From the NCBI GenBank assembly GCA_050950645.1, contig JBMNHZ010000011.1:13202-77201 (forward strand): a DNA stretch of 64,000 nucleotides, in the 5' to 3' direction. Position numbers and translations under genes: made by a program. Source of the DNA: BRH-c25 sp012519325 (GTDB lineage: Bacteria; Bacillota; Clostridia; Lutisporales; Lutisporaceae). This document shows, in pieces, positions 25,324 through 34,135 of this stretch (positions within the stretch are counted from its first letter, which is position 1; every line of letters starts with the position of its first letter). Under the pieces are notes generated by a model. It made no database searches. It was given only the letters and a program-made list of their open reading frames with translations, and was not told the origin of the DNA.

Positions 25324-26352
25324 TTGAAAAAAAAAGGATATACAGCCATATGTATTGTTATTGTACTGTCAATTCTGCTGATGTTTACATTTGCCGAGGA
25401 TATGGCAAAGGTAGTTCAAGGTATTGAGTCTAATGCCAGGATTATATATAACGGCAAAGAGGCTGATATTGGGATAAAGCCGATAATAGTAGATGGAAGC
25501 AACTACCTGTCTGTAAGGGTAATATCTTCACTGTTTGATAAAAACATATACTGGGACCAGAATAAAAATGAAATCCTGATTACTGACAAAACCAACCCGC
25601 AATTGGAATATTTGACTTCTGAGCTTGCTGCGAAAGACAGGAGCATTAAAGAGCTTGAAGAAAAGGTAAAAAAGCTTGAAAACAATATAGCGAAGCCGGG
25701 AAAACTAAGCATTGAGGAGCTTCAAGAAAAAATTAACAATGAATATGGGGAGTATGAAGGCGTATCATACAAGGTGATACTTTCAGGCAATGAATATGAG
25801 ATAAGGACAATATTTGAAATAGATACCAGCAAGGATAAAAAAGAATGGAACAGTTTATCGACGAATAAGAGATATGAGCTTATCGAAGAGGTTGCCGCAG
25901 TAATAATGGAGGAATATCCCTCGGCAAAAATCAAGGGTTATTACAAGGACATATCATTATCAAAAAAGCTGGCTCCTTTTTATTACAACTGGAAAAGCGA
26001 GCTTGTCAAAGGCCACTATAATAATTACAGCACCATAAGCATTATAGAGGAGAGATTTAATAATCAATATGACGATTACTTCAAAGGAGTTCATTTTACC
26101 TTTACTCTTAAGGGAAATGACAGCAATATGGAATACAAAGCATACATACAAAAGGGGAGTTTCAAAGGGGCTTGGAATTCAATTCCTGATAAATCGGTAG
26201 AAATCTTCATGAGGAAACTGTGCAGTGAGATAAAAAACGAGTTTAAAGAGTGCTATATTTATGGATGCATATATGATACGGACGGCGATGAAGAATTAGC
26301 ATTCTGCGAACAGACTGTTGAAGGAGATTTTGTGTTCCATAAAGAAGATTAA
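25324..26352 (+). CDS. Secreted protein with copper-amine-oxidase-like (stalk) N-terminal domain
   Basis: 342 residues from TTG at 25324, preceded by AAGGAGGG. A signal or anchor helix covers about residues 4-24. The stalk domain spans 35-90 (ARIIYNGKEADIGIKPIIVD, then YLSVRVISSLF and ILITD). A coiled coil spans 95-125. Two repeated domains follow (about 135-225 and 235-330), each beginning with an E/R..INN(Q)YGEY/YDDYFKGV-like motif and containing a K..W.S segment. The role of the repeats is unknown. It is probably an exported cell-surface protein. Confidence 0.7.
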   Translation: MKKKGYTAICIVIVLSILLMFTFAEDMAKVVQGIESNARIIYNGKEADIGIKPIIVDGSNYLSVRVISSLFDKNIYWDQNKNEILITDKTNPQLEYLTSELAAKDRSIKELEEKVKKLENNIAKPGKLSIEELQEKINNEYGEYEGVSYKVILSGNEYEIRTIFEIDTSKDKKEWNSLSTNKRYELIEEVAAVIMEEYPSAKIKGYYKDISLSKKLAPFYYNWKSELVKGHYNNYSTISIIEERFNNQYDDYFKGVHFTFTLKGNDSNMEYKAYIQKGSFKGAWNSIPDKSVEIFMRKLCSEIKNEFKECYIYGCIYDTDGDEELAFCEQTVEGDFVFHKED

Positions 26353-26383
26353 TAAAAATAAAAAATATTACAGGAGGTCGCTT

Positions 26384-27403
26384 ATGAATTACAATGAAGT
26401 ATTGGAAAAGGCAAAATTCCTGATAGGATCAAAATGCAGAATTTGCCGTGATTGCAACGGAATAGCCTGCAGAGGCGAAATACCGGGCGTAGGCGGCAAA
26501 GGAAGCGGCAGCGGTTTTACAAGGAGCTTTGAGAAGCTGAATGAGATAAAGCTGAATATGGATACTATATATGAATTCAAGGAAGTGGATACTTCTGTGG
26601 AGCTTTTCGGCAAGAGATTTGCTTATCCGATTTTTGCAGCTCCTATCGGCAGTTTGCAGCAACAATACAGAGAAGATGCCAATGATTATGAATACAACCA
26701 GGCAATCACAGCAGGCTGTAAGAATGCTGGAGTTGCAGGCTTTACCGGTGATGGAGTAAAGGACGAATTTTATGAGCAGCCGCTGAAGGCCATATCTGAA
26801 ATTGGAGGCTGGGGTATACCCACAATAAAGCCTTGGGAGAACGATGAAGTTCTAAAAAAGGCTAAAATGGCGGAGACAGCAGGAGCTCTGGCAGTGGCCA
26901 TGGATATAGATGCTGCCGGTTTGTCCATTCTGGCTGCTTTAGGCAAGCCAGTAAGTCCAAAATCTGTTGAAGAAATCAGGGAAATTGTAAGCGGTACGAA
27001 GCTGCCTTTTATAATAAAGGGAATTATGACAGTTGCAGGAGCAGTTAAGGCTGTTGAAGCGGGAGCATATGGCATAGTGGTTTCCAATCATGGGGGAAGA
27101 GTATTGGATCATACTCCCGCACCTGTGGAGGTGCTGCCGGAAATATACAAGGCGGTAGGCGGAAAAATCAAGATATTCATTGACGGCGGAATAAGGACAG
27201 GCATTGACATTGTAAGGGTGCTTGCGCTTGGTGCTGATGCTGTGCTCATCGGAAGGCCATATGCAATCGCAGCTTTTGGCGGAGGCATGGAAGGAGTAGA
27301 GCTATATACAAGTAAAATAGGTGCTGAACTAAGAGATGCAATGATAATGACCGGATGCAGTACCCTTAGGGAAATAGACGAAGGAGTGATATATAAGGCA
27401 TAA
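26384..27403 (+). CDS. FMN-dependent alpha-hydroxy-acid oxidase/dehydrogenase
   Basis: 339 residues from ATG 26384, with CAGGAGGTC upstream. It is a TIM barrel of the LldD/glycolate-oxidase group: FAYPIFAAPIGSLQQQ, IKGIMTVAGAVKAVEAGAYG, SNHGGRVLDHTPAP with the catalytic His and Arg, and FIDGGIRTGIDIVRVLALGADAVLIGRP for FMN phosphate. A Cys-rich N-terminal segment (CRICRDCNGIACRGE) is unusual for classical lactate oxidases but seen in clostridial homologues; it may bind a metal or interact with an electron acceptor. The substrate could be lactate or another 2-hydroxy acid. No lactate permease lies beside it. Confidence 0.82.
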   Translation: MNYNEVLEKAKFLIGSKCRICRDCNGIACRGEIPGVGGKGSGSGFTRSFEKLNEIKLNMDTIYEFKEVDTSVELFGKRFAYPIFAAPIGSLQQQYREDANDYEYNQAITAGCKNAGVAGFTGDGVKDEFYEQPLKAISEIGGWGIPTIKPWENDEVLKKAKMAETAGALAVAMDIDAAGLSILAALGKPVSPKSVEEIREIVSGTKLPFIIKGIMTVAGAVKAVEAGAYGIVVSNHGGRVLDHTPAPVEVLPEIYKAVGGKIKIFIDGGIRTGIDIVRVLALGADAVLIGRPYAIAAFGGGMEGVELYTSKIGAELRDAMIMTGCSTLREIDEGVIYKA

Positions 27404-27571
27404 AACAAGAAAGGCACGAGAAAATTTCAAACTCCCTATTCAACGTGGCGACTCCAATCAATCCGAAGCCAGGCTGCCGCTTTGGATAATATTTATACAC
27501 AAGAAAGTCCAGTGTTTGTAGAAGCATTACCATTTTGTCTACATAATACATGAATGAATGAGGTAATTAAA

Positions 27572-29296
27572 ATGATGAAAAGCCAAAAGAGCAGAGCTGT
27601 CGGACCAGAAATCGATCCTTTATGGTTGGGAAGTGGATGGACACTTGAGGATTTAAAAAGGCCTCAAGTGCTATTAGAAAGTACCTGGGGTGACAGCCAT
27701 CCAGGAAGCCGCCATCTTAATGAATTAGTTGAAATGGCTAAAATCGGTATTTATAAAAGTGGTGGTAAACCTTCTGTTTATACAGTGACTGATATTTGTG
27801 ATGGTGTGGCAACTGGACATGATGGGATGAACTATTCGCTGGTTTCTAGAGATATTATTTCCGCAATGGTTGAGATTCACGCCCGTTCAGTTCCTTTTGA
27901 TGCATTAGTTACATTTGCTTCCTGTGATAAAGCCACTCCTGGACATTTAATGGCACTAGCACGGTTGAATATACCTGCTATTCATGTTTGTGGTGGTTCA
28001 ATGATGCCAGGCCCGGGCTTTATTTCGGCAGAAGTATGCTATAAGACAAATGAAGAAGTTCTGATGGGTAAAATGACTGAAACGGAGCAGCATTATTATC
28101 AAAAGAATGCATGTCCTACCTGCGGTGCTTGTCAATATATGGGTACGGCAAGTACTCTTCAGATTATGTCAGAAGCACTTGGACTATCATTGCCTGGTAA
28201 TGCCCTAATGCCTGCTTGGTCCAACATGATTCGACTCATGGCTGAGGATGCAGGAAAAGCAGTAATGACACTATTGGAGAAAGGATTGACTCCAAAAGAT
28301 ATTCTGACAAGTGAAGCATTTGAAAATGCATTAATGGTGCATGCAGCAGTATCCGGCTCAACTAATGCTCTTTTACATATTCCAGCTATAGCTAGAGAAG
28401 TCGGTATAACTATTACTCCTAGAAGTTTTGACGAAATTAACAGGAAAATACCGGTTTTGGCCGGGATAAAAACTTTCGGACCGTGGCCGACTCAGTTCCT
28501 TTGGTATGCAGGAGGAGTACCGGGAATTATGTTAGCTTTGAAGGACCATCTACATCTTGATGTCATGACAGTTACCGGACGGACTTTAGGTGAGAATCTT
28601 GAAAAAATAAGAAAGAGCGATTTCTTTAAACTGGGTTCTGAATATTTAAAAAATTATCAATTGAAACCGCAAGATATACTGAAGACAATCGATTCACCGT
28701 ATAAACAAAGTGGAGGATTAGCTGTCCTTTATGGTAATCTAGCTCCAGATGGAGCAGTCATTAAACATACATCAGTAGTGCCGGGGATGTTTGCCCACAC
28801 TGGTCCTGCCAAACCATTTGATTCAGAAGAAAAGGCAATTAAGGCCATTTTTGATGGACAAATTACTCCAGGTGATGTTATTATTATTCGTTATGAAGGG
28901 CCAAAAGGTGCAGGGATGCCTGAAATGCTTAAAACAACAGAAGCTATTTATAATCGTCCTGAATTGGCAGAGACAACTGCATTGATTACGGATGGGCGTT
29001 TTTCAGGTGCTACGCGTGGGCCGGCTATAGGCCACGTTTCACCTGAAGCCGCTGTAGGTGGGCCTCTGGCTTTGGTTGAAGAAGGGGATTTGATCCATAT
29101 CGATATAAATAAAAGAACCTTGGATATTGTCGGGGTCAAAGGTTTGAAAAAGCCCCCAGAAGAAATTAAAGCTATTATTAAAGAGCGCTTTAAATCATGG
29201 AGGTATACTTTTCCTCAAAATGACGGGGTTCTAGGTTTGTTTAGGCGTGCGGCCTCTTCTACAGACAAAGGAGCTTCTATGTTAAAAGAAGGATGA
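27572..29296 (+). CDS. IlvD/Edd-family dehydratase
   Basis: About 574 residues from ATG 27572, which has GAGG seven bases upstream; ATG 27554 is an alternative. Fe-S cluster Cys are visible in FASCDKATPGHLM and NACPTCGACQYMG, with a third earlier Asp/Cys region (TDICDGVATGHDGM). The C-terminal ITDGRFSGATRGPAIGHVSP motif is conserved. It dehydrates a dihydroxy acid or sugar acid. The GSGWTLEDLKRPQVLLES start with the early DSHPGSRHL resembles sugar-acid dehydratases more than biosynthetic IlvD, and no ilv genes are near. Codon choice is more A/T-ending than its neighbours, which hints at acquisition. Confidence 0.8.
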   Translation: MMKSQKSRAVGPEIDPLWLGSGWTLEDLKRPQVLLESTWGDSHPGSRHLNELVEMAKIGIYKSGGKPSVYTVTDICDGVATGHDGMNYSLVSRDIISAMVEIHARSVPFDALVTFASCDKATPGHLMALARLNIPAIHVCGGSMMPGPGFISAEVCYKTNEEVLMGKMTETEQHYYQKNACPTCGACQYMGTASTLQIMSEALGLSLPGNALMPAWSNMIRLMAEDAGKAVMTLLEKGLTPKDILTSEAFENALMVHAAVSGSTNALLHIPAIAREVGITITPRSFDEINRKIPVLAGIKTFGPWPTQFLWYAGGVPGIMLALKDHLHLDVMTVTGRTLGENLEKIRKSDFFKLGSEYLKNYQLKPQDILKTIDSPYKQSGGLAVLYGNLAPDGAVIKHTSVVPGMFAHTGPAKPFDSEEKAIKAIFDGQITPGDVIIIRYEGPKGAGMPEMLKTTEAIYNRPELAETTALITDGRFSGATRGPAIGHVSPEAAVGGPLALVEEGDLIHIDINKRTLDIVGVKGLKKPPEEIKAIIKERFKSWRYTFPQNDGVLGLFRRAASSTDKGASMLKEG

Positions 29297-29705
29297 GTTC
29301 TTGATAATTATAAAAAAGTATGTATTGTTTTCTTTCGACCAGTAATTCGGCGTCCGAATGCAGGATTATTTTACAAGTCAAAATTCCTCACTACGACAAA
29401 GCTTTTTCTCCAGTCACTAGTGGGGATTTTTTATGTTAACTTCTATGATCTTAACTGTTTAATTCTTGGAGATCAGTCTGGATTCCCTAATATTGTTGAT
29501 TGCTACTGTCATCGGTTCGGCATAGAGCCATTATCCATCTTGAAATTTTAATGTTGGCGCTGCCCACATGTATGTATATACAAGTTGAGGCAGTTCTGGC
29601 AATTGCATGTATTTAAGTAAAAGAAGAATTTAAAGGGTTTCGGAGGATAAAATAAAACATTATAGGCAAGGCTTCCCGAATAGAATTAAGCAGGAGGGTG
29701 TGGAT
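29297..29705 (+). other. Intergenic region with one probable terminator
   Basis: A 409-bp stretch without a convincing gene. Stem CCTCACTA (29386-29393) pairs with TAGTGGGG (29418-29425), followed by ATTTTTT, a likely terminator of the dehydratase gene. The rest is A/T-rich and holds no clear promoter consensus. The ribosome site AGGAGG at 29692-29697 belongs to the next gene. Confidence 0.5.
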
Positions 29706-30593
29706 ATGGAAGGAGTGAAAAGGCTGGAAGGCCGGATCAAGTTCAAGAGCTTCATTTTCCTGCTGAGGCCCAGGCAGTGGATAAAAAATTTGTTTCTTTT
29801 TGCACCACTGCTGTTTTCGAGGAATATAGACAAACCACAGCATGTTATGACTGTCTTCTATGCCTTTTTATGCTTCTGCATGATATCCTCTACCGTTTAC
29901 ATATTCAATGATATCCGTGATCTTGAAAAGGACAGGAAGCATCCGAGAAAAAGGATGCGGCCGCTGGCTGCGGGTATTATCAGCAGACGGGAAGCGCAGA
30001 TATTTATGATATTCATGCTTCCTGTCTCAGCCGCGTTATCATTCATGCTGGATTACAGCTTTGGTTTTGTCGTTATGGCTTATTTGCTCAATAATTTGAT
30101 ATATACACTGTATGTTAAAAATATTGTCATACTTGATGTGATGTCAATTGCCCTGGGATTCATACTGAGAGTCTCAGGAGGGGCAATAGTCATAAAGGTG
30201 GCGATATCTCCATGGCTGTTGCTGTGCACCTTCTTGCTGGCACTGTTCCTCGGCTTCAGCAAAAGGAGGAACGAGCTTCTGGTACTGCAGGAGGATGCCA
30301 ATAGCCATAGAAGGATTCTGGAGCATTATTCACTGGAATTTATTGATAATATGCTTTCGATTGTAACCACATCTACCCTGATTTCATACAGCCTGTACAC
30401 ATTTTATGCCAGCAGCAGCAGACACTCAATGGTAACTATACTATTCGTACTGTATGGAATTTTCAGGTATCAATATATAGTATACAATAAAAAAATGGGT
30501 GAAAGTCCGGAGGAAATATTGTTGAATGACAAGCCTTTGGTTATTAACATAATGCTCTGGATACTGACCAGCATAATAATACTCTATAAATAG
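29706..30593 (+). CDS. UbiA-family prenyltransferase (decaprenyl-phosphate phosphoribosyltransferase-like)
   Basis: 295 residues; the start is at ATG 29706 because AGGAGG is 8 bp upstream, while GTG 29700 is too close. Eight to nine transmembrane helices. Motifs: LLRPRQWIKNLFLFAPLLFS, NDIRDLEKDRKHPRKRMRPLAAG (first Asp-rich prenyl-diphosphate motif) and SGGAIVIKVAISPWLLLCTFLLALFLG before the GFSKRRNELL loop. This pattern matches the DPPR synthase type that transfers phosphoribose to polyprenyl phosphate. The convergent neighbour is a polyprenyl-sugar-type glycosyltransferase, which supports a shared surface-glycan role. Confidence 0.85.
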   Translation: MEGVKRLEGRIKFKSFIFLLRPRQWIKNLFLFAPLLFSRNIDKPQHVMTVFYAFLCFCMISSTVYIFNDIRDLEKDRKHPRKRMRPLAAGIISRREAQIFMIFMLPVSAALSFMLDYSFGFVVMAYLLNNLIYTLYVKNIVILDVMSIALGFILRVSGGAIVIKVAISPWLLLCTFLLALFLGFSKRRNELLVLQEDANSHRRILEHYSLEFIDNMLSIVTTSTLISYSLYTFYASSSRHSMVTILFVLYGIFRYQYIVYNKKMGESPEEILLNDKPLVINIMLWILTSIIILYK

Positions 30594-30605
30594 GCGGATT
30601 AGAAG

Positions 30606-30672
30606 AAAAGACATGGGGACGTTTCGCGTGTCTCGCTTTCAGTGAGACAGGGGAAACGTCCCCGTGTCTTTT
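30606..30672. terminator. Long bidirectional hairpin between convergent genes
   Basis: A 67-nt near-perfect inverted repeat: AAAAGACATGGGGACGTTTC pairs with GAAACGTCCCCGTGTCTTTT (one G-U), and an inner GTGTCTC/GTGAGAC helix closes a short loop. A-runs on one side and T-runs on the other allow termination in both directions. It ends inside the stop codon of the convergent gene. Confidence 0.85.
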
Positions 30673-32050
30673 ATGTCGCATTTTCCTTCTTATATGATGT
30701 AAATATTCCTGCCAGCAGAATCCCTATGAGGATGCAGAGAAAAGGCTCGGAAGTTATTCTGTACCTTGGGGCATAATAAAAAATCAAGATAATAAGGTTC
30801 ATATACAGGAAGTTTCCAATTATCCAGGCAGGCTCGCAAAACAGTATGTACAATGATCTGGCTGCCATAAGCCTTAGAATGAAAATCGTAAGAAGCACAA
30901 GGGCGGATTTCCATAGGAATACAAAGGACATCTGAGGAAGTTTATAAAGTCCCTCCAAAGCATCCTTTCCTGCTATGCCCATCTTGATAAGGCTTCCGTA
31001 AAGGGGAAGCCTGTAGGTTCTGGAAAGATACGCTTTAGCTTCGGAGATATGATAATCTCCATGATGCAGAAAAAGCTGCTGTTTGGTTTTTAAGAGTTCT
31101 ATTTCCCTGTGAATATTTTTACTTATGTAAACCAAACCTTCCTTATAGCCTGTCTCATATAGCCTGTACATATCGGATTGGTTTTTTTTAACATCTACCC
31201 AGGTTCCGTTTGCATGGGGATTGTGCGCTATGTAGAAGTTGATGGGGCCATTGGTATCTATTAGTATTAAACGGCCTGTGACTGCATAGTTCCTTGCGAT
31301 CCAGGGAGAGAACACCGCAAGCATGATGAACAGCACAAAGGTTACATCTGCTGCGATAACCCTGATGCCCCGACGGATATCAAGTCTCTTAGCAGCGATA
31401 TAGAATAGCGAAGAAACAAACATTACGGCAGGGAGCAGAAGAAGCACAGGACGCGTGAGGTTGCCCAGCCCGAGAAAAAGAGAGAAGAAAAAAAGGTATT
31501 TGATAGGAACGAAACCCTTGGCAGTTTTGAGTTTGAGGGGCATTTCGCTTTTAAAGTACCTGAGGGAATAATATATGGCTGCAAGATATATGGTAATAAA
31601 TACCGTTTCAACGTATAGGTGATTAGTGTAAGCCACCATTCTGGGGTTAAGGGCCATGAAGATTCCGGCAGCAAGGCCTGCCTCCTGATCAAGGCTGCTG
31701 TAGTCCTTAAGGGCTTCTCTGGCTATGCTGCTGCAGAGGAGGCAGGAAACAGCGGAAAAGCCTGCTTGTATCATTCTCATCACAAGGAAGTCCTGTGCGG
31801 TACCGAAAAACCTGTAAACAAAGCCTGAAATAAAAATATAAAGAGGCGGCCAGTAGGCATATCTTGACCAGTGCTCTCCGAAGCTGTGCCCGTAATAATC
31901 GCCGTTCATCACATTCAGGGCGTAGTGATACATGCTCCATGCATCGATTTTGAATTCAAAGGGAGCATATATTATAAAGCGAAGCCTCAGATACAGTGCA
32001 AGAGCAAGAATAAAAGCGGTATATACAAGGGTTTTGCCACTGCGCGCCAA
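30671..32050 (-). CDS. Polytopic GT39/ArnT-like glycosyltransferase
   Basis: 459 residues starting at TTG 32050, with GGGAGG upstream. About eleven transmembrane helices. The first extracytoplasmic loop has FKIDAWSMYHYALNVMNGDYYG and HWSRYAYWPPLY, with the Asp, Tyr and Pro residues typical of GT-C enzymes that use polyprenyl-phosphate sugars. Later segments include YVETVFITIYLAAIYY and LTRPVLLLLPAV. It likely transfers a sugar from a lipid carrier on the outer membrane face. Substrate is unknown. The convergent UbiA-like gene might provide a lipid-linked pentose. Confidence 0.7.
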   Translation of the reverse strand: MARSGKTLVYTAFILALALYLRLRFIIYAPFEFKIDAWSMYHYALNVMNGDYYGHSFGEHWSRYAYWPPLYIFISGFVYRFFGTAQDFLVMRMIQAGFSAVSCLLCSSIAREALKDYSSLDQEAGLAAGIFMALNPRMVAYTNHLYVETVFITIYLAAIYYSLRYFKSEMPLKLKTAKGFVPIKYLFFFSLFLGLGNLTRPVLLLLPAVMFVSSLFYIAAKRLDIRRGIRVIAADVTFVLFIMLAVFSPWIARNYAVTGRLILIDTNGPINFYIAHNPHANGTWVDVKKNQSDMYRLYETGYKEGLVYISKNIHREIELLKTKQQLFLHHGDYHISEAKAYLSRTYRLPLYGSLIKMGIAGKDALEGLYKLPQMSFVFLWKSALVLLTIFILRLMAARSLYILFCEPAWIIGNFLYMNLIILIFYYAPRYRITSEPFLCILIGILLAGIFTSYKKENAT

Positions 32051-32201
32051 TTGCCTTCCTCCCTTTTTTTGAAATACATGTATATTACTACATATATTAT
32101 GCTAATTTAACCCCTCTTATATCATTCCATTCCGCAAAATCCAGGGGTATTATCCAAATTCTCACACCTGACGCAGCTTTCAACATCTTTCACCAATTTT
32201 A

Positions 32202-32252
32202 TTGACACATAGGCCAGAAATGTCTATACTGTACATATATGGTATGTACAGT
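32202..32252 (+). promoter_or_regulatory. Promoter and palindromic operator of the GntR gene
   Basis: TTGACA (32202-32207), 17-bp spacer and TATACT (32225-32230). A perfect inverted repeat with 10-bp arms, ACTGTACATA and TATGTACAGT around TATGG, spans 32228-32252 and overlaps the -10 and start site. Three further ACAGTAT half-sites (within 32248-32272) follow in tandem. This fits autoregulation by the downstream YtrA-type regulator. Confidence 0.75.
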
Positions 32253-32377
32253 ATGCACAGTATAAACAGTATGAACGAAATAAACAATTTTAAAGTTTTA
32301 CGTGTATATAGTTCCGAATGACAGTTGGGACAGAAGCTGTCTCGCGATCAGTTACCGCATGGGTGAGGTGTATATAT

Positions 32378-32752
32378 GTGGATATAACAGTCAGTAATTC
32401 GACAAATGAGCCCATATATGAGCAGATAGCAAACCAGATAAAAAGACAGATTATCAATCAGCAGCTGAAACCCGGGGAAGCCCTGCCTTCTATCAGGAAG
32501 CTGGCGGCTGATTTGCACATAAGTGTTATCACAACCAAGAGAGCCTACGATGAGCTTGAGAAGGAAGGCTTTATTGTTACTGTGATCGGAAAGGGCTGTT
32601 TTGTCTCAAAGGAGAACAAGGAGTTCATCAGGGAAAAGAAGATAAGGATGGTGGAAGAAAAGCTGTCCGAGGTGATAAAAGACAGCAGGGTATTGAATAT
32701 AGGGCTCCAGGGACTGAAAATGATGCTGGAGGTCTTGTACCGGGAAATGTAA
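32378..32752 (+). CDS. GntR-family regulator, YtrA subfamily
   Basis: About 124 residues from the GTG at 32378 (product VDITVSNSTNEPIYEQI), with GAGGTG upstream. The winged helix spans residues 10-75: PGEALPSIRKLAADLHISVI, then TTKRAYDELEKEGFI and GKGCFV. It is followed by the short helical tail of about 45 residues (REKKIRMVEEKLSEVIKDS) that serves dimerisation in YtrA-type proteins. Such regulators usually sit in front of ABC transporter genes, but here a terminator and a decayed germination operon follow. The palindrome at 32228-32252 is the likely operator. Confidence 0.85.
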   Translation: MDITVSNSTNEPIYEQIANQIKRQIINQQLKPGEALPSIRKLAADLHISVITTKRAYDELEKEGFIVTVIGKGCFVSKENKEFIREKKIRMVEEKLSEVIKDSRVLNIGLQGLKMMLEVLYREM

Positions 32753-32772
32753 TAAAAAAGCATCGCAATGAA

Positions 32773-32811
32773 AACAATAACTCAAATAAGGTTTGAGTTA
32801 TTGTTTTTTTA
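32773..32811 (+). terminator. Rho-independent terminator of the GntR gene
   Basis: Perfect 14-bp arms AACAATAACTCAAA (32773-32786) and TTTGAGTTATTGTT (32792-32805) around a 5-nt loop, ending in a T-run. Confidence 0.9.
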
Positions 32812-32844
32812 TATTGAGCAAAATGGTGACAAGGAGAGTTTCCA

Positions 32845-34134
32845 GTGAAAAAGCTTATTACATTTAATCGTAGTGTGAAACCTAAAAAACTAAAAACCAT
32901 AAAACAAAACTCCGCATCAAAGCAAATAAATGCGGATAGCTGCAATATAGCGGAATGGTTCCGGCGTGAGCTTGCGGGCAATGCTGATATGGTATTCAGA
33001 GAGCTTATGATTGGGGGCAGGGAGGATTTAAATGCCACACTTATATATATGTATGGGAACACAGATAAGAATTTGCTGAATGACAATGTGATAAAACCAT
33101 TAATTGAATATAGGGTCGCCGGGGAAAACACTTCCGGATACAACCTTGAAGACAGAAATTTTTAGGGTTGGGGTGAGGACAAAGACCAGTCTAGCAATTA
33201 TATATGTGGAGAGCCTGGCTGAAGACAGGTTGGTAAGCGAGGTTAGAAACCGCATAAGTAAAATAGATATAGATGGGGTAATAGCCAACGGTTATGTGGA
33301 AGCATTCATTGAAGATAATCCTTACTCCCCATTTCCACAGGTTCTGGGGACAGAGAAGCCTGATAAGGTGGTTGCAGCCATGCTTGAAGGCAGAATTGCA
33401 ATTTTGCTTGACAGAACACCTTTCGTGCTTCTTGTACCGGCCCAGTTTATTCAGTTTTTTCAGGCGCCTGAGGACTATTATGAACGGTTTCATATGGGGT
33501 ATATATTAGCATTTTAAGGGTAATTGCATTTGTTGTTACTACAACTGCAGCACCTGCATATATAGCCCTGACCTCCTATCATCCGGAGCTGGCTCCTCCG
33601 GATTTGCTACTGAATATTACCCGTCTCCGGAAGCAAGTCCAGTTTCCGCCTGTAGTAGAAACCCTCACTATGGAATTTGTTATTGAAGCCCTGAGGGAAG
33701 CGGGGTTGAGACTTCCTACGGCAGTAGCAGCAACGCTGGGGGTGGTAGGAGGTATAATTCTCGGGGATGCTGCAGTTAAATCCAATCTGGTAAGCCCTTC
33801 TATGATAATAGTTGTTACTATTACAATAATATGCAACTTTGTTATACCTAATTACAGTATGACATTGGTTATAAGAATTATAAGGCTTTTTCTCATTATA
33901 CTGGCGGCAACCTTTGGTGCATTTGGTATAACCTTAGGCTGGACGGTAATAATAATCCATCTTTGCAGGTTGGAAAGCTTCAGCTTGCCGTATTTTGCCC
34001 CCTTGGCTCCTACAAGGTTCAGGGACTTCAGGGATTTATTCGTCAGGGTTCCTATCTGGGCAATGAAGCTGCGCCCAGATTCTATTCCTGTCAAGGATAA
34101 GAGGAGACTGAACAATAAAAGGGAGCAAAAGTAA
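32845..34134 (+). pseudogene. Spore germination protein GerA-A, degraded
   Basis: Three successive frames are needed. 32845-33165 encodes the N-terminus (FRRELAGNADMVFRELMIGG). The frame then shifts to FRVGVRTKTSLAIIYVESLA through FIEDNPYSPFPQV, ending at 33517. From about 33500 the first frame resumes with ILRVIAFVV, the transmembrane half and FRDFRDLFVRVP. Between the first two parts about 70 residues are gone, including the conserved RGPREGF region. The start is GTG with AAGGAGA upstream. At least one deletion and two phase changes argue against simple sequencing error. The C-terminal membrane half is otherwise well conserved. Confidence 0.88.
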
Positions 34135-34135
34135 A

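Noticed and set aside
29297..29705. Small genes in the 409-bp gap before the UbiA-like gene
   Set aside because: No frame combines a ribosome site with protein-like composition; only a probable terminator is seen.
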